Shown in pieces: positions 18,820 to 27,246 of a stretch of 64,000 bases of DNA. The notes below the pieces were generated by a model. The model saw only the letters and a list, made by a program, of their open reading frames with translations, was not told the origin of the DNA and made no database searches. The position numbers and the translations under genes are program-made. The stretch comes from Gammaproteobacteria bacterium (GTDB lineage: Bacteria; Pseudomonadota; Gammaproteobacteria; JAPPPA01): positions 205,350-269,349 of the forward strand of contig JAUHZK010000005.1 in assembly GCA_030425645.1 (NCBI GenBank). Direction: 5' to 3'. How positions within the stretch are numbered: the first letter of the stretch is position 1; every line of letters begins with the position of its first letter.

Positions 18820-19855
18820 GGCCATGTTCAAGAAGTTTCCTGACAGCTACAAAATGCACGTTTACAAATCGTACCGTGGCACCTTCTTCCCTACTCAAAT
18901 TGAAGAAGAGACCAAGAAAAACGCTACCCGCGCTACCTTGGTAGGCACCGATAGTATGCAAGGCGCTGAAATTGGTTTCCCATTCCCGATTCCAACTTCT
19001 GGTGCTGAGCCAATCTGGAACCACAAAACCAAATACCGGGGTGACGCCGTTGTTCGTTACAACGACCAGGCGATTGTAAAAACTGACGGTACTTTCAAAC
19101 TGACCCAAGTTGTGGAAGACGTACTGTTCACCTACGCTAACCTTTCTGGCGGTACTGAAGACGGCGTATTGCTGTACTACCTCCAAACTGACCTTGGCTC
19201 ATCTGGTACCCGTACCCTAGTACACGAAACCGCTGACCAAGCTAAAGACAAGCGTAACGCTTGGCTTTACAACAAAGGTTTTGGTCGCCTAAAGCGTGCT
19301 CCTAACGTTGGTTACGACAACCCTTCACAAACTTCTGACGGCGAGCAGTTTAACGACCAAGTTGACATGATCAACGGCGCGCTAGACCGCTACAACTGGA
19401 AGCTACTTGGCAAGCGTGAAATGTACGTTGCTCACAACTCGGGCAAAATCAACAGCCCACTGTTGAAGTACAAAGACATTCTTAAAGCGGGTCACATCGA
19501 CCAAGACCTAGCCCGCTACGAGCTACAACGCGTATGGGTTGTAGAAGCTACGCTGAAAGACGGCCAACGTCACAAGCTAGCTAAGCGTGTGTTCTACATC
19601 AACGAAGATGCATGGTCTACTCAGCAAGTTGACGGCTACGACGGTCGCGGCGAGCTTTGGAAGTTCCAAGAAGGTCACATGGTTACCACCCCAATGATTC
19701 CAACTGCTTCTGCAGTACCTGAAATCATTTATGACCTTCAGTCTGGCCGTTACTTCGCTACTGCGATGGTTAACGAAGCCAAGCTGACTGACTTCAGTGC
19801 TGAGTTCAAGCCGAAGTACTTCAAACCAGCTAACGTTGCTAAGCGTATTAAGTAA
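18820..19855 (+). pseudogene. 3' fragment of DUF1329 gene
   Basis: This fragment continues the DUF1329 protein after the IS element, from KAMFKKFPDSYKMHVYKSYR to the natural stop (about 345 residues). It holds most of the domain: GAEIGFPFPIP, YNWKLLGKREMYVAHNS, RVWVVEATLKDGQRH and the GRYFATAMVNE region. A GTG at 18791 inside the element could in principle start a signal-less fragment, but export to the periplasm would fail. The gene ends 41 nt before a strong rho-independent terminator, so the original transcription unit was monocistronic. Confidence 0.9.
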
Positions 19856-19896
19856 GCCTTAATTGCTAGCCCAAATCGCTAGCAAGACAGCAACGA

Positions 19897-19928
19897 AACC
19901 CGGCGTTGGTAACAACGTCGGGTTTTTT
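19897..19928 (+). terminator. Rho-independent terminator after DUF1329 gene
   Basis: A 12-bp stem (AACCCGGCGTTG with CAACGTCGGGTT, one mismatch), a 4-nt GTAA loop and a run of six T residues. Confidence 0.9.
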
Positions 19929-19989
19929 ATTGCCTAGCAATTCCCCATGACTAGCACGCAAGCGCTGCCGCCAGCGTTACAATAAGACC

Positions 19990-20535
19990 ATGAACGACGA
20001 TAACTTTATCCACGAAGACACCGGCCGCCGCAATCTCACCGCGCTAAAACGCCAACAGGATGAGATTCACGCCACCTTAGAAAAAATCGTTTCGTTAAAA
20101 AGAGATGAACGCCTAGCTCTGCCGATTGATGACGAAGGCCATGTCTTGCTAACACGCATCGCTGGCATGAAAGCCGGTGACCCGCGTAACCGCGAAATGC
20201 GGTACGCCGCCAAGTGCTATATGGAATGGGACTACGAGAAGATTGAAAAAATTCTCAAAGAGCATAGCAGCCGTCATGAGCGCTTGCTTGACCTAGAAAC
20301 GCCCATCAACGCCTGGCACCAAAAACTGCTAGATAACGGCGGCGAGCTCACAGCCTTTATTCAAGAATACCCCGCCGCACAGCAAGACCTACAACGCTTA
20401 CGTCAACTGGTTCGCAATGCTGGCAAGGAACATAAAGCCCGCCTTGCCGCCCAAGCTGAAGGCACCAAAAAACCCACCGCTAACAAGTCCACCCAGGCGC
20501 TGCTGCAAAGCATTCGCGAAATCGTTCGCGCCTAA
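19990..20535 (+). CDS. DarP/YjgA-like ribosome biogenesis factor (DUF615)
   Basis: This 181-residue, highly charged, helical protein has the DUF615 layout: an N-terminal R..LTALKRQQDEIH helix, the central block LTRIAGMKAGDPRNREMRYAAK, and the C-terminal QQDLQRLRQLVRNAGKEHKA plus ALLQSIREI segment. In E. coli, DarP joins assembling 50S subunits. Similarity here is by pattern only and the N-terminus is shorter than usual, so the symbol is withheld. It is followed 110 nt later by two overlapping thioesterase genes on the same strand. Confidence 0.72.
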   Translation: MNDDNFIHEDTGRRNLTALKRQQDEIHATLEKIVSLKRDERLALPIDDEGHVLLTRIAGMKAGDPRNREMRYAAKCYMEWDYEKIEKILKEHSSRHERLLDLETPINAWHQKLLDNGGELTAFIQEYPAAQQDLQRLRQLVRNAGKEHKARLAAQAEGTKKPTANKSTQALLQSIREIVRA

Positions 20536-20645
20536 GCCTTCGCGCCCAATCGTTCGCGTCTCAGACCAGCAGTTAGCCGCAAGGTCATCCAGGCAGCGGC
20601 CAAGCAGCAAATGCGCTGCCACCGCTGCCGCGTATATTAAGCGGC

Positions 20646-21077
20646 ATGACACACCCCATACTCGACAACTTTCCTAGCGTCTTCCCACACTGCGCCGATC
20701 TAGGTCTGCAAGTCACGCAACGCGGCGACTCTAAAATTCAGATTCAACTAGCGCCGCGCCCGGAATTCAAAGCCCATGCGAGTATGGACATCCTGCACAC
20801 CAGTGTTATCACCAGCGCCGCCGACACCACCGCCGGCCTCGCGGCCATGGCATCGCTAACTAAAGTCGCGCCACTGGCCACGCTGGATCTGCACGTTGAT
20901 TACCTAAAACCCGCCAGCAGCGACAACACCGTTGTGATTGACGCCGAGTGTTTTAAACGCACACAAAACGTGGCCTTTGTACGTGGTGTGGTTTGGCAGC
21001 AAAACACCGACAACGTGGTCGCCAATATCACCGCCAGCTTTATGCTCGACACCCCCGGCGCGAGGGCAGAAGCATGA
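20646..21077 (+). CDS. Hotdog-fold thioesterase, PaaI/YiiD-like (first of pair)
   Basis: A 143-residue single hotdog domain. It contains MDILHTSVITSAADTTAGLAAMAS, where the PaaI-type helix carries the DT pair in place of the usual HGG/D region, followed by LDLHVDYLKPA, a very common PaaI strand motif. It probably hydrolyses an acyl-CoA. The ATGA overlap with the next gene, itself a hotdog protein, suggests co-translation and perhaps a heteromeric enzyme. The natural substrate is unknown. Confidence 0.8.
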   Translation: MTHPILDNFPSVFPHCADLGLQVTQRGDSKIQIQLAPRPEFKAHASMDILHTSVITSAADTTAGLAAMASLTKVAPLATLDLHVDYLKPASSDNTVVIDAECFKRTQNVAFVRGVVWQQNTDNVVANITASFMLDTPGARAEA

Positions 21078-21511
21078 ACGCGCCAGCTGCCACCAACATT
21101 AGCTTTGAACAAGCCGCGCAGAACAAAGACTTTGCGGCACTCATTGCCCACGTACCCTACGCCCAATTTCTAGGCCTAGCCTACGAACAAGAAACCGCCC
21201 GCTTTACCCTGCCGGTGCAAAACAAACATATCGGCAACCCCTACCTACCCGCCCTACATGGCGGTGTGGTCGCCGGCTTTATGGAAAACGCCGCGCTGCT
21301 GCAATGCGTGGTCGACCACCCACAAAACCGCATTCCTAAACCCATCAATATTCAGATTGACTACTTACGCAGTGCCACTGCTAGAGACTGCTATGCCGAT
21401 GTGGAAATGGTACGCCTCGGCCGCCGCGTGGCCACGCTGCAAGTGCGTTGCTGGCAAATAAAGCCGCAAAAACCGGTTGCCACCGCAAGAGTGCACTTGC
21501 TCTTAGAGTAG
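21074..21511 (+). CDS. Hotdog-fold thioesterase, PaaI-like (second of pair)
   Basis: A 145-residue PaaI-type hotdog protein; the start ATG at 21074 overlaps the TGA of the first copy. It carries the classical ALHGGVVAGFMENAALL helix (HGG with a downstream Glu) and the INIQIDYLRSA strand. The two proteins have the same fold but only the second keeps the HGG motif, suggesting that the pair has diverged to complementary roles. It is likely acyl-CoA thioesterase activity; the substrate cannot be read from sequence. Confidence 0.82.
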   Translation: MNAPAATNISFEQAAQNKDFAALIAHVPYAQFLGLAYEQETARFTLPVQNKHIGNPYLPALHGGVVAGFMENAALLQCVVDHPQNRIPKPINIQIDYLRSATARDCYADVEMVRLGRRVATLQVRCWQIKPQKPVATARVHLLLE

Positions 21512-21512
21512 C

Positions 21513-21587
21513 GGGGACAGACCCCACAGCCCGAAGCCAACAACTTCAGTGAAGATCGCTCCATCTTTCTAATCGGGGTCTGTCCCC
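21513..21587. repeat. REP-like inverted repeat pair GGGGACAGACCCC/GGGGTCTGTCCCC
   Basis: Two perfect 13-bp inverted copies (21513-21525 and 21575-21587) are separated by 49 nt. This matches the GGGGACAGACCCC elements found in many gammaproteobacterial genomes as REP/BIME-like units. A degenerate related copy (GGACAGACCACGTTTT) appears at 24917-24932 and again at 26036-26051. No associated Y1 transposase gene was found in the window. Confidence 0.75.
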
Positions 21588-21612
21588 TTTCACGCGAAAT
21601 AGCCTTTCTTCT

Positions 21613-21636
21613 CCCCTCTCCCCACGGGGAGAGGGG
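21613..21636. repeat. G/C palindrome upstream of ilvD
   Basis: A perfect 11-bp inverted repeat (CCCCTCTCCCC then GGGGAGAGGGG, 2-nt loop), followed by a partial third copy (GGGGGAGAGGGG, near 21640-21651). It is a REP-like palindrome family common in Proteobacteria. It sits about 70 nt ahead of the ilvD start and may also terminate transcription from the thioesterase genes. Confidence 0.65.
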
Positions 21637-21705
21637 CTGGGGGAGAGGGGGGCAATAATGCTAAAATAGCCTGCTATCCATTTTTGAATTTGAAAGCAGA
21701 CTGCA

Positions 21706-23541
21706 ATGCCTCAATACCGCTCTCGCACAACTACCGCTGGCCGCAACATGGCAGGTGCTCGCGCCCTATGGCGTGCCACCGGCATGAAAGACGACGACTT
21801 TAAAAAACCCATCATTGCGGTTTCTAACTCGTTCACCCAATTTGTACCCGGCCACGTACACCTAAAAGACCTGGGTCAACTGGTCGCACGCGAGATTGAA
21901 AAAGCCGGTGGCGTAGCTAAAGAATTCAACACCATTGCGGTTGATGACGGCATCGCCATGGGCCACGACGGCATGCTCTACAGCTTACCAAGCCGTGACC
22001 TAATCGCCGACAGCGTGGAATACATGGTGAACGCACACTGTGCCGACGCCATGGTCTGTATTTCTAACTGCGACAAAATCACACCGGGCATGCTCATGGC
22101 CGCGATGCGCCTAAACATTCCCGTCATCTTTGTATCTGGCGGCCCAATGGAAGCCGGTAAAACCAAACTCGCCGACCACGGCCTCGATTTGGTTGACGCC
22201 ATGGTGATGGCTGCCGACGACTCGGTTGATGATGCAACCGTCGCCGAAATAGAACGCAGCGCCTGCCCAACCTGCGGCAGTTGTTCAGGCATGTTCACCG
22301 CCAACAGCATGAACTGCCTTACAGAAGCCCTTGGCCTATCACTACCGGGCAACGGCTCTACCTTGGCAACGCATGCTGATCGCGAAAACCTCTTCCTAGA
22401 AGCTGGCCGCAAAATCGTAGAAATCACCAAACGTTATTACGAAGAAGATGACGACAGCGTACTACCACGCAACATCGCCACCTTCGAAGCGTTTGAAAAC
22501 GCCATGAGCCTAGACATCGCCATGGGCGGTTCTACCAACACCATCTTGCACCTGCTAGCCGCAGCACAAGAAGGCGGTGTGGACTTCACCATGAAAGACA
22601 TCGACCGCCTTTCACGCCGCGTACCGTGCCTAAGCAAGGTTGCCCCAGCCACCCAGAAATACCATATGGAAGACGTACACCGTGCCGGTGGCGTATTCGG
22701 CATTCTGGCCGAGCTAAACCGTGGCGGCCTACTACACAACCAAATTCCAACTGTGCACAGCGCCACCATGCAGGAAGGCTTGGAAAAATGGGACATCGTT
22801 AACAACCAAAATGAAGACGTACTTAACTTCTTCAAAGCAGGCCCTGCCGGTATCCCAACCCAAACCGCCTTTAGCCAAAGCACCCGCTGGCCAACGCTAG
22901 ATGACGACCGCGAAAACGGCTGCATCCGCTCGGTAGAACACGCCTACTCAGCTGAAGGCGGCCTAGCCGTGCTCTACGGCAACATTGCCGAAGACGGCTG
23001 TGTAGTTAAAACCGCCGGCGTAGACGAAAGTATTTGGACATTCACCGGCACCGCCGTCGTCTTCGAAAGCCAAGACGACGCCGTAGACGGCATTCTGAAA
23101 GACAAAGTAAAAGCAGGCGACGTAGTCGTCATCCGCTACGAAGGCCCACGCGGCGGCCCCGGCATGCAAGAAATGCTTTACCCAACCAGCTACCTCAAGT
23201 CGAAAGGCCTAGGCAAAGAATGCGCCCTGCTTACTGACGGCCGCTTCTCAGGCGGCACCAGCGGCCTATCCATCGGCCACGCCTCACCAGAAGCCGCCGG
23301 CGGCGGCGCCATCGGCCTGATCGAAAACGGCGACACCATCAAAATCGATATTCCAAATCGCACGATTGATGTCGACGTAGATGACGCCACCCTAGCCGAA
23401 CGCCGTAAAGCCCAAGACGCCAAAGGCTGGAAGCCCGCCGAGAACCGCCCGCGTAAAGTGACGCCTGCGCTAAAGGTGTTTGCCAAAATGGCTACTAGTG
23501 CGGATAAGGGTGCGGTTCGGGATTTGTCGCAGTTGGATTAG
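21706..23541 (+). CDS. ilvD: Dihydroxy-acid dehydratase
   Basis: A 611-residue IlvD of normal length, which converts 2,3-dihydroxy-isovalerate or -methylvalerate to the 2-oxo acids in valine, leucine and isoleucine biosynthesis. Recognisable blocks are the Cys-containing [18 protein letters not shown] segment and the iron-sulfur [19 protein letters not shown] segment, with [20 protein letters not shown] near the C-terminus. The start [19 protein letters not shown] matches the family. The gene is intact and stands alone among its pathway here. Confidence 0.97.
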   Translation: MPQYRSRTTTAGRNMAGARALWRATGMKDDDFKKPIIAVSNSFTQFVPGHVHLKDLGQLVAREIEKAGGVAKEFNTIAVDDGIAMGHDGMLYSLPSRDLIADSVEYMVNAHCADAMVCISNCDKITPGMLMAAMRLNIPVIFVSGGPMEAGKTKLADHGLDLVDAMVMAADDSVDDATVAEIERSACPTCGSCSGMFTANSMNCLTEALGLSLPGNGSTLATHADRENLFLEAGRKIVEITKRYYEEDDDSVLPRNIATFEAFENAMSLDIAMGGSTNTILHLLAAAQEGGVDFTMKDIDRLSRRVPCLSKVAPATQKYHMEDVHRAGGVFGILAELNRGGLLHNQIPTVHSATMQEGLEKWDIVNNQNEDVLNFFKAGPAGIPTQTAFSQSTRWPTLDDDRENGCIRSVEHAYSAEGGLAVLYGNIAEDGCVVKTAGVDESIWTFTGTAVVFESQDDAVDGILKDKVKAGDVVVIRYEGPRGGPGMQEMLYPTSYLKSKGLGKECALLTDGRFSGGTSGLSIGHASPEAAGGGAIGLIENGDTIKIDIPNRTIDVDVDDATLAERRKAQDAKGWKPAENRPRKVTPALKVFAKMATSADKGAVRDLSQLD

Positions 23542-23585
23542 TCGCCATGCTATTGTGTCGTTGTCAATGACTGAGAGAGAAGCCG

Positions 23586-24041
23586 ATGAAAAGCACACCA
23601 TCCCTTCCTAAGACAATCGCTATGATTGCAATGTTGCTTCCACTTACTACACATGCCGGTTTTTGGAGTAGTGTTGCTGGAGGCTTAGTTGCAAACTCAT
23701 TAACGTCAAGCGGAAAAAATTCAAAAGGGATTGATTCGCATCAAAGTGACGAAATGAAGGTTCAACAAGCCCTATACGGACTAGATTTATATGACGGGAA
23801 CCTAGATGGGAACCTTAATAGTATTGAATCTCGAAGTGCGATTAATAAATTCCAAAAAAAATATGACATAAAAGTATCAGGCATCCTTGAAAACAATCAT
23901 ATACAACACCTTCTCTATATCCACGAAATTTATATGAAGCTTGTGTCGCTGGATAAAAATTCTAGCGACTATTTCACCGTACGTAACCGCTTGTATACAT
24001 CTGTCGATGAAGCTCTTAGTCTAATTATGCAGGACTCTTAA
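23586..24041 (+). CDS. Secreted peptidoglycan-binding-like (PG_binding_1) protein
   Basis: A 151-residue protein with an N-terminal signal peptide (MKSTPSLPKTIAMIAMLL, cleavage near THA). The central part has the peptidoglycan-binding-1 pattern, VQQALYGLDLYDGNLDGNLNSIE followed by AINKFQKKYDIKVSGILENN. It is likely periplasmic and bound to cell wall. It is followed 2 nt later by a lipoprotein gene, so the two form a small operon. Its codon usage looks more AT-rich than its surroundings, and this whole patch (23.6-26.6 kb) is full of small envelope proteins and repeats. Confidence 0.7.
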   Translation: MKSTPSLPKTIAMIAMLLPLTTHAGFWSSVAGGLVANSLTSSGKNSKGIDSHQSDEMKVQQALYGLDLYDGNLDGNLNSIESRSAINKFQKKYDIKVSGILENNHIQHLLYIHEIYMKLVSLDKNSSDYFTVRNRLYTSVDEALSLIMQDS

Positions 24042-24043
24042 CC

Positions 24044-24880
24044 GTGCTTATCCGTACTTCTCTGCTACTTTGTATCTTTTTTCTCGCCGCTTGTGAACAA
24101 GTGGGTACGCTACGCGTCGTGAACGACATGGAAGGCAGTACAGTTCTTATTAATGATGAACCTGTTGGTACAATTAGGATCGGTTACAAATCTCTGCAAG
24201 TGCCCGCTGGAAATCATAAAATTGAAATTTCTAAGATATCGGCTGATGGAGAATGGCGAAGTCACGCAACAAAAGTAGTCTACGTACCCGCCGATGAAAT
24301 TATTGTTGCCGACCTACGTACTACTAAAACTCCTACCCAAAAACGCTTAGACCGGCTTGCTGCCTTAGTCGCCGAAGCCGAGCGCCAAACGAAATTAGCT
24401 GCTGAAGCAAAAGCTAAGCAACAAAAATTGGATCGATTGAGTGGCACCACAGTCGCTTCGAATGGGCTCATGTGGACCAGGTGTGCCCTAGGGCTTCGTT
24501 GGACAGGCAACAGATGCGAAGGCGAGAGTGAAAAACTATCACTAAAATCGGCGAACAAATATGTGAGCGAGATGAACCGTGATGAAGGTTTTGCAGGCTT
24601 TCAAGATTGGCGACTTCCCACTTTGGAAGAATTAAATACACTCATTTTATGCTCCCAACGTAGTGACGTTGATGAGTGGCTACGCGGAAAAACGTGCAGC
24701 AACCCTGACGAGCCAGCATACGACACCGAGGCTTTTCCTAATTCACATAAGGCAAGTTATTTAAGCTCCACCTATTACCGAGGATCGACTTATATCTTTC
24801 TAAACAATGGGTATAACGGTCACGGTTATAGTTACGAAAGATACAGCGTATTACTTGTCCGTGGCGAGTCAAACAATTAG
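24044..24880 (+). CDS. Lipoprotein with PEGA-like N-terminus and DUF1566 domain
   Basis: A 278-residue protein starting with GTG, two bases after the previous stop. The lipobox LAAC puts the lipid-bearing Cys at residue 17. A PEGA-like segment (VVNDMEGSTVLINDEPVGTI...VPAGNHKIEIS, about 25-70) is followed by a charged helical linker (about 95-140). The C-terminal DUF1566 domain runs from SNGLMWTRCALGLRW to the tail, with GFQDWRLPTLEEL. Envelope anchoring is well supported; the role is unknown. Confidence 0.75.
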   Translation: MLIRTSLLLCIFFLAACEQVGTLRVVNDMEGSTVLINDEPVGTIRIGYKSLQVPAGNHKIEISKISADGEWRSHATKVVYVPADEIIVADLRTTKTPTQKRLDRLAALVAEAERQTKLAAEAKAKQQKLDRLSGTTVASNGLMWTRCALGLRWTGNRCEGESEKLSLKSANKYVSEMNRDEGFAGFQDWRLPTLEELNTLILCSQRSDVDEWLRGKTCSNPDEPAYDTEAFPNSHKASYLSSTYYRGSTYIFLNNGYNGHGYSYERYSVLLVRGESNN

Positions 24881-25157
24881 CAAAATAATTGGAATAATAA
24901 TTAGGAAGGGAAATGGGGACAGACCACGTTTTTTTGAACCGATGGGGTCAGAGAACCGATGGGAACAGATGGGAACCGATGAACCGATGGGGTCAGAGTA
25001 AATTGATCCGAGTAAATTGATCCGCCGAAGTTAAATCAGTTAAAGGGGGCAGAGCCCTTTAACAGCGCCCCCAGATAATACTCACTTCCATTTCATCATT
25101 AGCTCGCTAGACTAGAGCCCAGCACCGACAACCACGTTCTTTGCTTTAAGGGTGACT
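24881..25157. repeat. Repeat-rich intergenic region (REP/Y1-transposon-type footprints)
   Basis: Most of this gap is made of short repeats: GGGGACAGACCACG at 24915, then two copies of GAACCGATGGGGTCAGAG (24936-24953, 24981-24998), and tandem 14-mers GAGTAAATTGATCC (24996-25009, 25010-25023). Such GGGGTCAGAGTAAATTGATC strings are typical footprints of REP-associated (RAYT/Y1) elements in gammaproteobacteria. A GC-containing stem, CAGTTAAAGGGGGCAGAGCCCTTTAACAG-like, follows near 25037-25065. No protein gene is visible. Confidence 0.7.
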
Positions 25158-25592
25158 ATGGCCAACTGTCCATTTTGCGAAATTATTAACGGCCAGGCCG
25201 AGGCCAGTGTTATCTACGAAGATGAACTGGTGATGGCGATTGTGCCGTTACATGCGCCCTACCCTGAGTCTGCTGTGGTATTCCCCAAACAGCATATTGA
25301 CCACTTCACCGATTTACCCAAATCTCTAGCCACGCATGTGATGAATGTCGGTTTTGATATTGGCCAGAAAATTATGCGTGAATACGCACCGGGCCGTATT
25401 GGCATGGGCGTGCATGGTTACGGCGTGGCCCACGCGCACTTTAATGTGTTTCCGCAGAACCACCCGTTTGACGTGGTATTTAGGAAAATGGCTTACGTGA
25501 AAGAAGGTGAGGTAAAGTTCGCCTTTAAGAACCTACCCATTCCATCAAGAGACGCTATGGATGCTATCGCGGAGCGTCTTAGAAAGGACTAG
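25158..25592 (+). CDS. HIT-family nucleotide-binding protein
   Basis: A 144-residue HIT protein; the start ATG 25158 was chosen over GTG 25152 because AAGGG lies just upstream. N-terminal CPFCEIINGQAEASVIYEDE holds the Zn-type CxxC and the histidine-triad framework. The catalytic triad appears as GVAHAHFNVFP (HxHxN in place of the usual HxHxHxx). The expected activity is nucleotidyl or phosphoramidate hydrolysis. The third histidine of the triad is replaced by Asn, so activity may be altered. Confidence 0.75.
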   Translation: MANCPFCEIINGQAEASVIYEDELVMAIVPLHAPYPESAVVFPKQHIDHFTDLPKSLATHVMNVGFDIGQKIMREYAPGRIGMGVHGYGVAHAHFNVFPQNHPFDVVFRKMAYVKEGEVKFAFKNLPIPSRDAMDAIAERLRKD

Positions 25593-25598
25593 AGAAAA

Positions 25599-26030
25599 AT
25601 GAACCGTAGGAAATTCCCTTTAGTCTGCTGCCTTACGGCGCTTTTGTTTGGTTGTTCAAGCACGCCCATCGCCCAACAACCCTATCCCACTGAAAGCTGG
25701 GACGCATTCAAAGCTCGCCACTCTAGCTACCAAAAGTCATGCGATGAACATCGGATAAAAATAACAATGACTCAGCACCAGCCGAACTTTTACATTAGGT
25801 ATAACGAGGCGTTATCAAAATTCCCGACAATGGCTGGAACCATTGTACTGGCCCTTGCCATTAAGCCGAATGGAACAACCGCAGAGGTAGCCGTAGTAAG
25901 AGAGTCGGTACAAAGCCCACGCTTCATTAACAAAGTAAAACAGCACGCCAAAACCATGTGGTTTCCGCCTACTTCCGATACGCAAGGCTGTGTTACCGAC
26001 TTTACGCTCAACTTTTATCGCCAACAATAA
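25599..26030 (+). CDS. Lipoprotein with TonB/AgmX-PglI-type C-terminal domain
   Basis: A 143-residue protein with lipobox LFGC (Cys at residue 19). The C-terminal half has the energy-transducer-like pattern GTIVLALAIKPNGTTAEVAV followed by FINKVKQHAKTMWFPP, as in AgmX/PglI and TonB C-terminal domains. The arrangement, seven bases after the HIT gene stop on the same strand, may be an operon. The role is not known. Confidence 0.6.
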   Translation: MNRRKFPLVCCLTALLFGCSSTPIAQQPYPTESWDAFKARHSSYQKSCDEHRIKITMTQHQPNFYIRYNEALSKFPTMAGTIVLALAIKPNGTTAEVAVVRESVQSPRFINKVKQHAKTMWFPPTSDTQGCVTDFTLNFYRQQ

Positions 26031-26109
26031 AACGAGGACAGACCACGTTTTATGACGTTAACAACTGCGGAGCCCTTTAGCTCATCCTTTAGCTCATCCT
26101 TTAGCTCAT
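26031..26109. repeat. Degenerate GGACAGACCACG element and three tandem 12-mers
   Basis: It contains GGACAGACCACGTTTT (26036-26051), the same string as at 24917-24932, and three perfect 12-bp copies of CCTTTAGCTCAT (26074-26109). The last copy ends exactly at the stop codon of the DUF1499 gene on the other strand. This marks repeat expansion in an accessory patch. Confidence 0.7.
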
Positions 26110-26559
26110 CTATTCAACCGCCGTCAGCAACTCCCGAAAACGCTCTACGCGCCTGCGGTTAACACCAAAATCATAATAGCCAAGCCGCGAGGCTGAACGC
26201 AGGTGCAACTCTTGCTTGGCGGCATCTAACCGCAGTTCAAAATCGTCGATAAATAGCCCGGATAAAGTCTTAACTTCTGCTCGGATATAGTCGCTCTGCT
26301 GCTCAACAATCTGAGTTCTATCCATTTTCGCCAACGCTAAGCCAACTCGGCGCCACATGTTGGCCACATCACTGCCGACGGATATCGGTGCTATGTAATG
26401 CTCACCTGAGTATTCCGAAACGACACAGTTGGGCTTAGCTGGGCAAGGCGACAAACCGTTACCGACTTGTCTGTCTTGCAGCTTAACCTGGGCTGACGCA
26501 CATCCGCTAAGCCCTACGGATACCAAAACAAGGACTAAATTCTTCAAACTAGTTTTCAT
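26110..26559 (-). CDS. DUF1499 lipoprotein
   Basis: A 149-residue protein with a signal sequence and lipobox LSGC (Cys at residue 20). The DUF1499 signature is visible as LSPCPAKPNCVVSEYS followed by YIAPISV and RLGYYDFGVNRRRVERF at the end. DUF1499 proteins are small envelope-associated lipoproteins of unknown function. Transcribed toward the upstream small-lipoprotein patch. Confidence 0.85.
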   Translation of the reverse strand: MKTSLKNLVLVLVSVGLSGCASAQVKLQDRQVGNGLSPCPAKPNCVVSEYSGEHYIAPISVGSDVANMWRRVGLALAKMDRTQIVEQQSDYIRAEVKTLSGLFIDDFELRLDAAKQELHLRSASRLGYYDFGVNRRRVERFRELLTAVE

Positions 26560-26601
26560 TGAAACAGCCTAAATGAGTTGGAGGCAGAGTACTATTTAAC
26601 G

Positions 26602-27246
26602 ATGGATTACACCCCAATAGTCGAACAGGTTTATAATCTCTACTGGCTTCTCCCACTCTTTCTCATTGCTGGATTTCTTAAGTCAGCTTGGTTTAAGGGC
26701 CGGCTTGGTGAGGCTTTGGTAAAGCTCGCTGCAAAGCTTTACTTAGATTCTGAAACCTACCACCCCATCCATAACGTCACGTTACCGACGGACGACGGCA
26801 CCACACAAATCGACCATATTTTTGTTTCTCGCTTTGGCCTGTTTGTGGTGGAAACCAAAAACATGAAGGGCTGGATTTTCGGTAGTGCGCGTCAAGCGAG
26901 CTGGACACAAAAGATTTATAAGAAAAGCTATAAATTCCAGAACCCCTTACGCCAGAACTATAAGCATACAAAGACATTAGAAGCCGCTTTAGATATTCCC
27001 GCCGAGGCCATTCACTCAGTCATTGTGTTTGTGGGTGACAGCAGCTTTAAAACGAAAATGCCGGAGAACGTGACTCACGGCAGCGGCTACATCCGTTATA
27101 TAAAGTCGTTTATCACGACTGTACTAACTGAAGCGCAAGTACAAACTACGATCACAGCGATCCAGTCTGGCCGCTTAACCGCGTCTTGGAAAACAGACCG
27201 CGAACACGTAAAACATTTACGCGAGAAACACGCAAACCATGACTAA
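26602..27246 (+). CDS. NERD-domain protein with N-terminal membrane helix
   Basis: A 214-residue protein if ATG 26602 is used; a TTG at 26578 would add eight residues. The N-terminus has a membrane helix (YNLYWLLPLFLIAGF). A NERD domain follows: GRLGEALV, then the nuclease-like catalytic strand QIDHIFVSRFGLFVVETKN, with D, E and K in the order used by restriction-endonuclease-like folds. The gene overlaps the next one, a nitrilase-type amidohydrolase, by 8 bp. The family is linked to DNA processing or signalling; the exact role is unknown. Confidence 0.75.
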   Translation: MDYTPIVEQVYNLYWLLPLFLIAGFLKSAWFKGRLGEALVKLAAKLYLDSETYHPIHNVTLPTDDGTTQIDHIFVSRFGLFVVETKNMKGWIFGSARQASWTQKIYKKSYKFQNPLRQNYKHTKTLEAALDIPAEAIHSVIVFVGDSSFKTKMPENVTHGSGYIRYIKSFITTVLTEAQVQTTITAIQSGRLTASWKTDREHVKHLREKHANHD

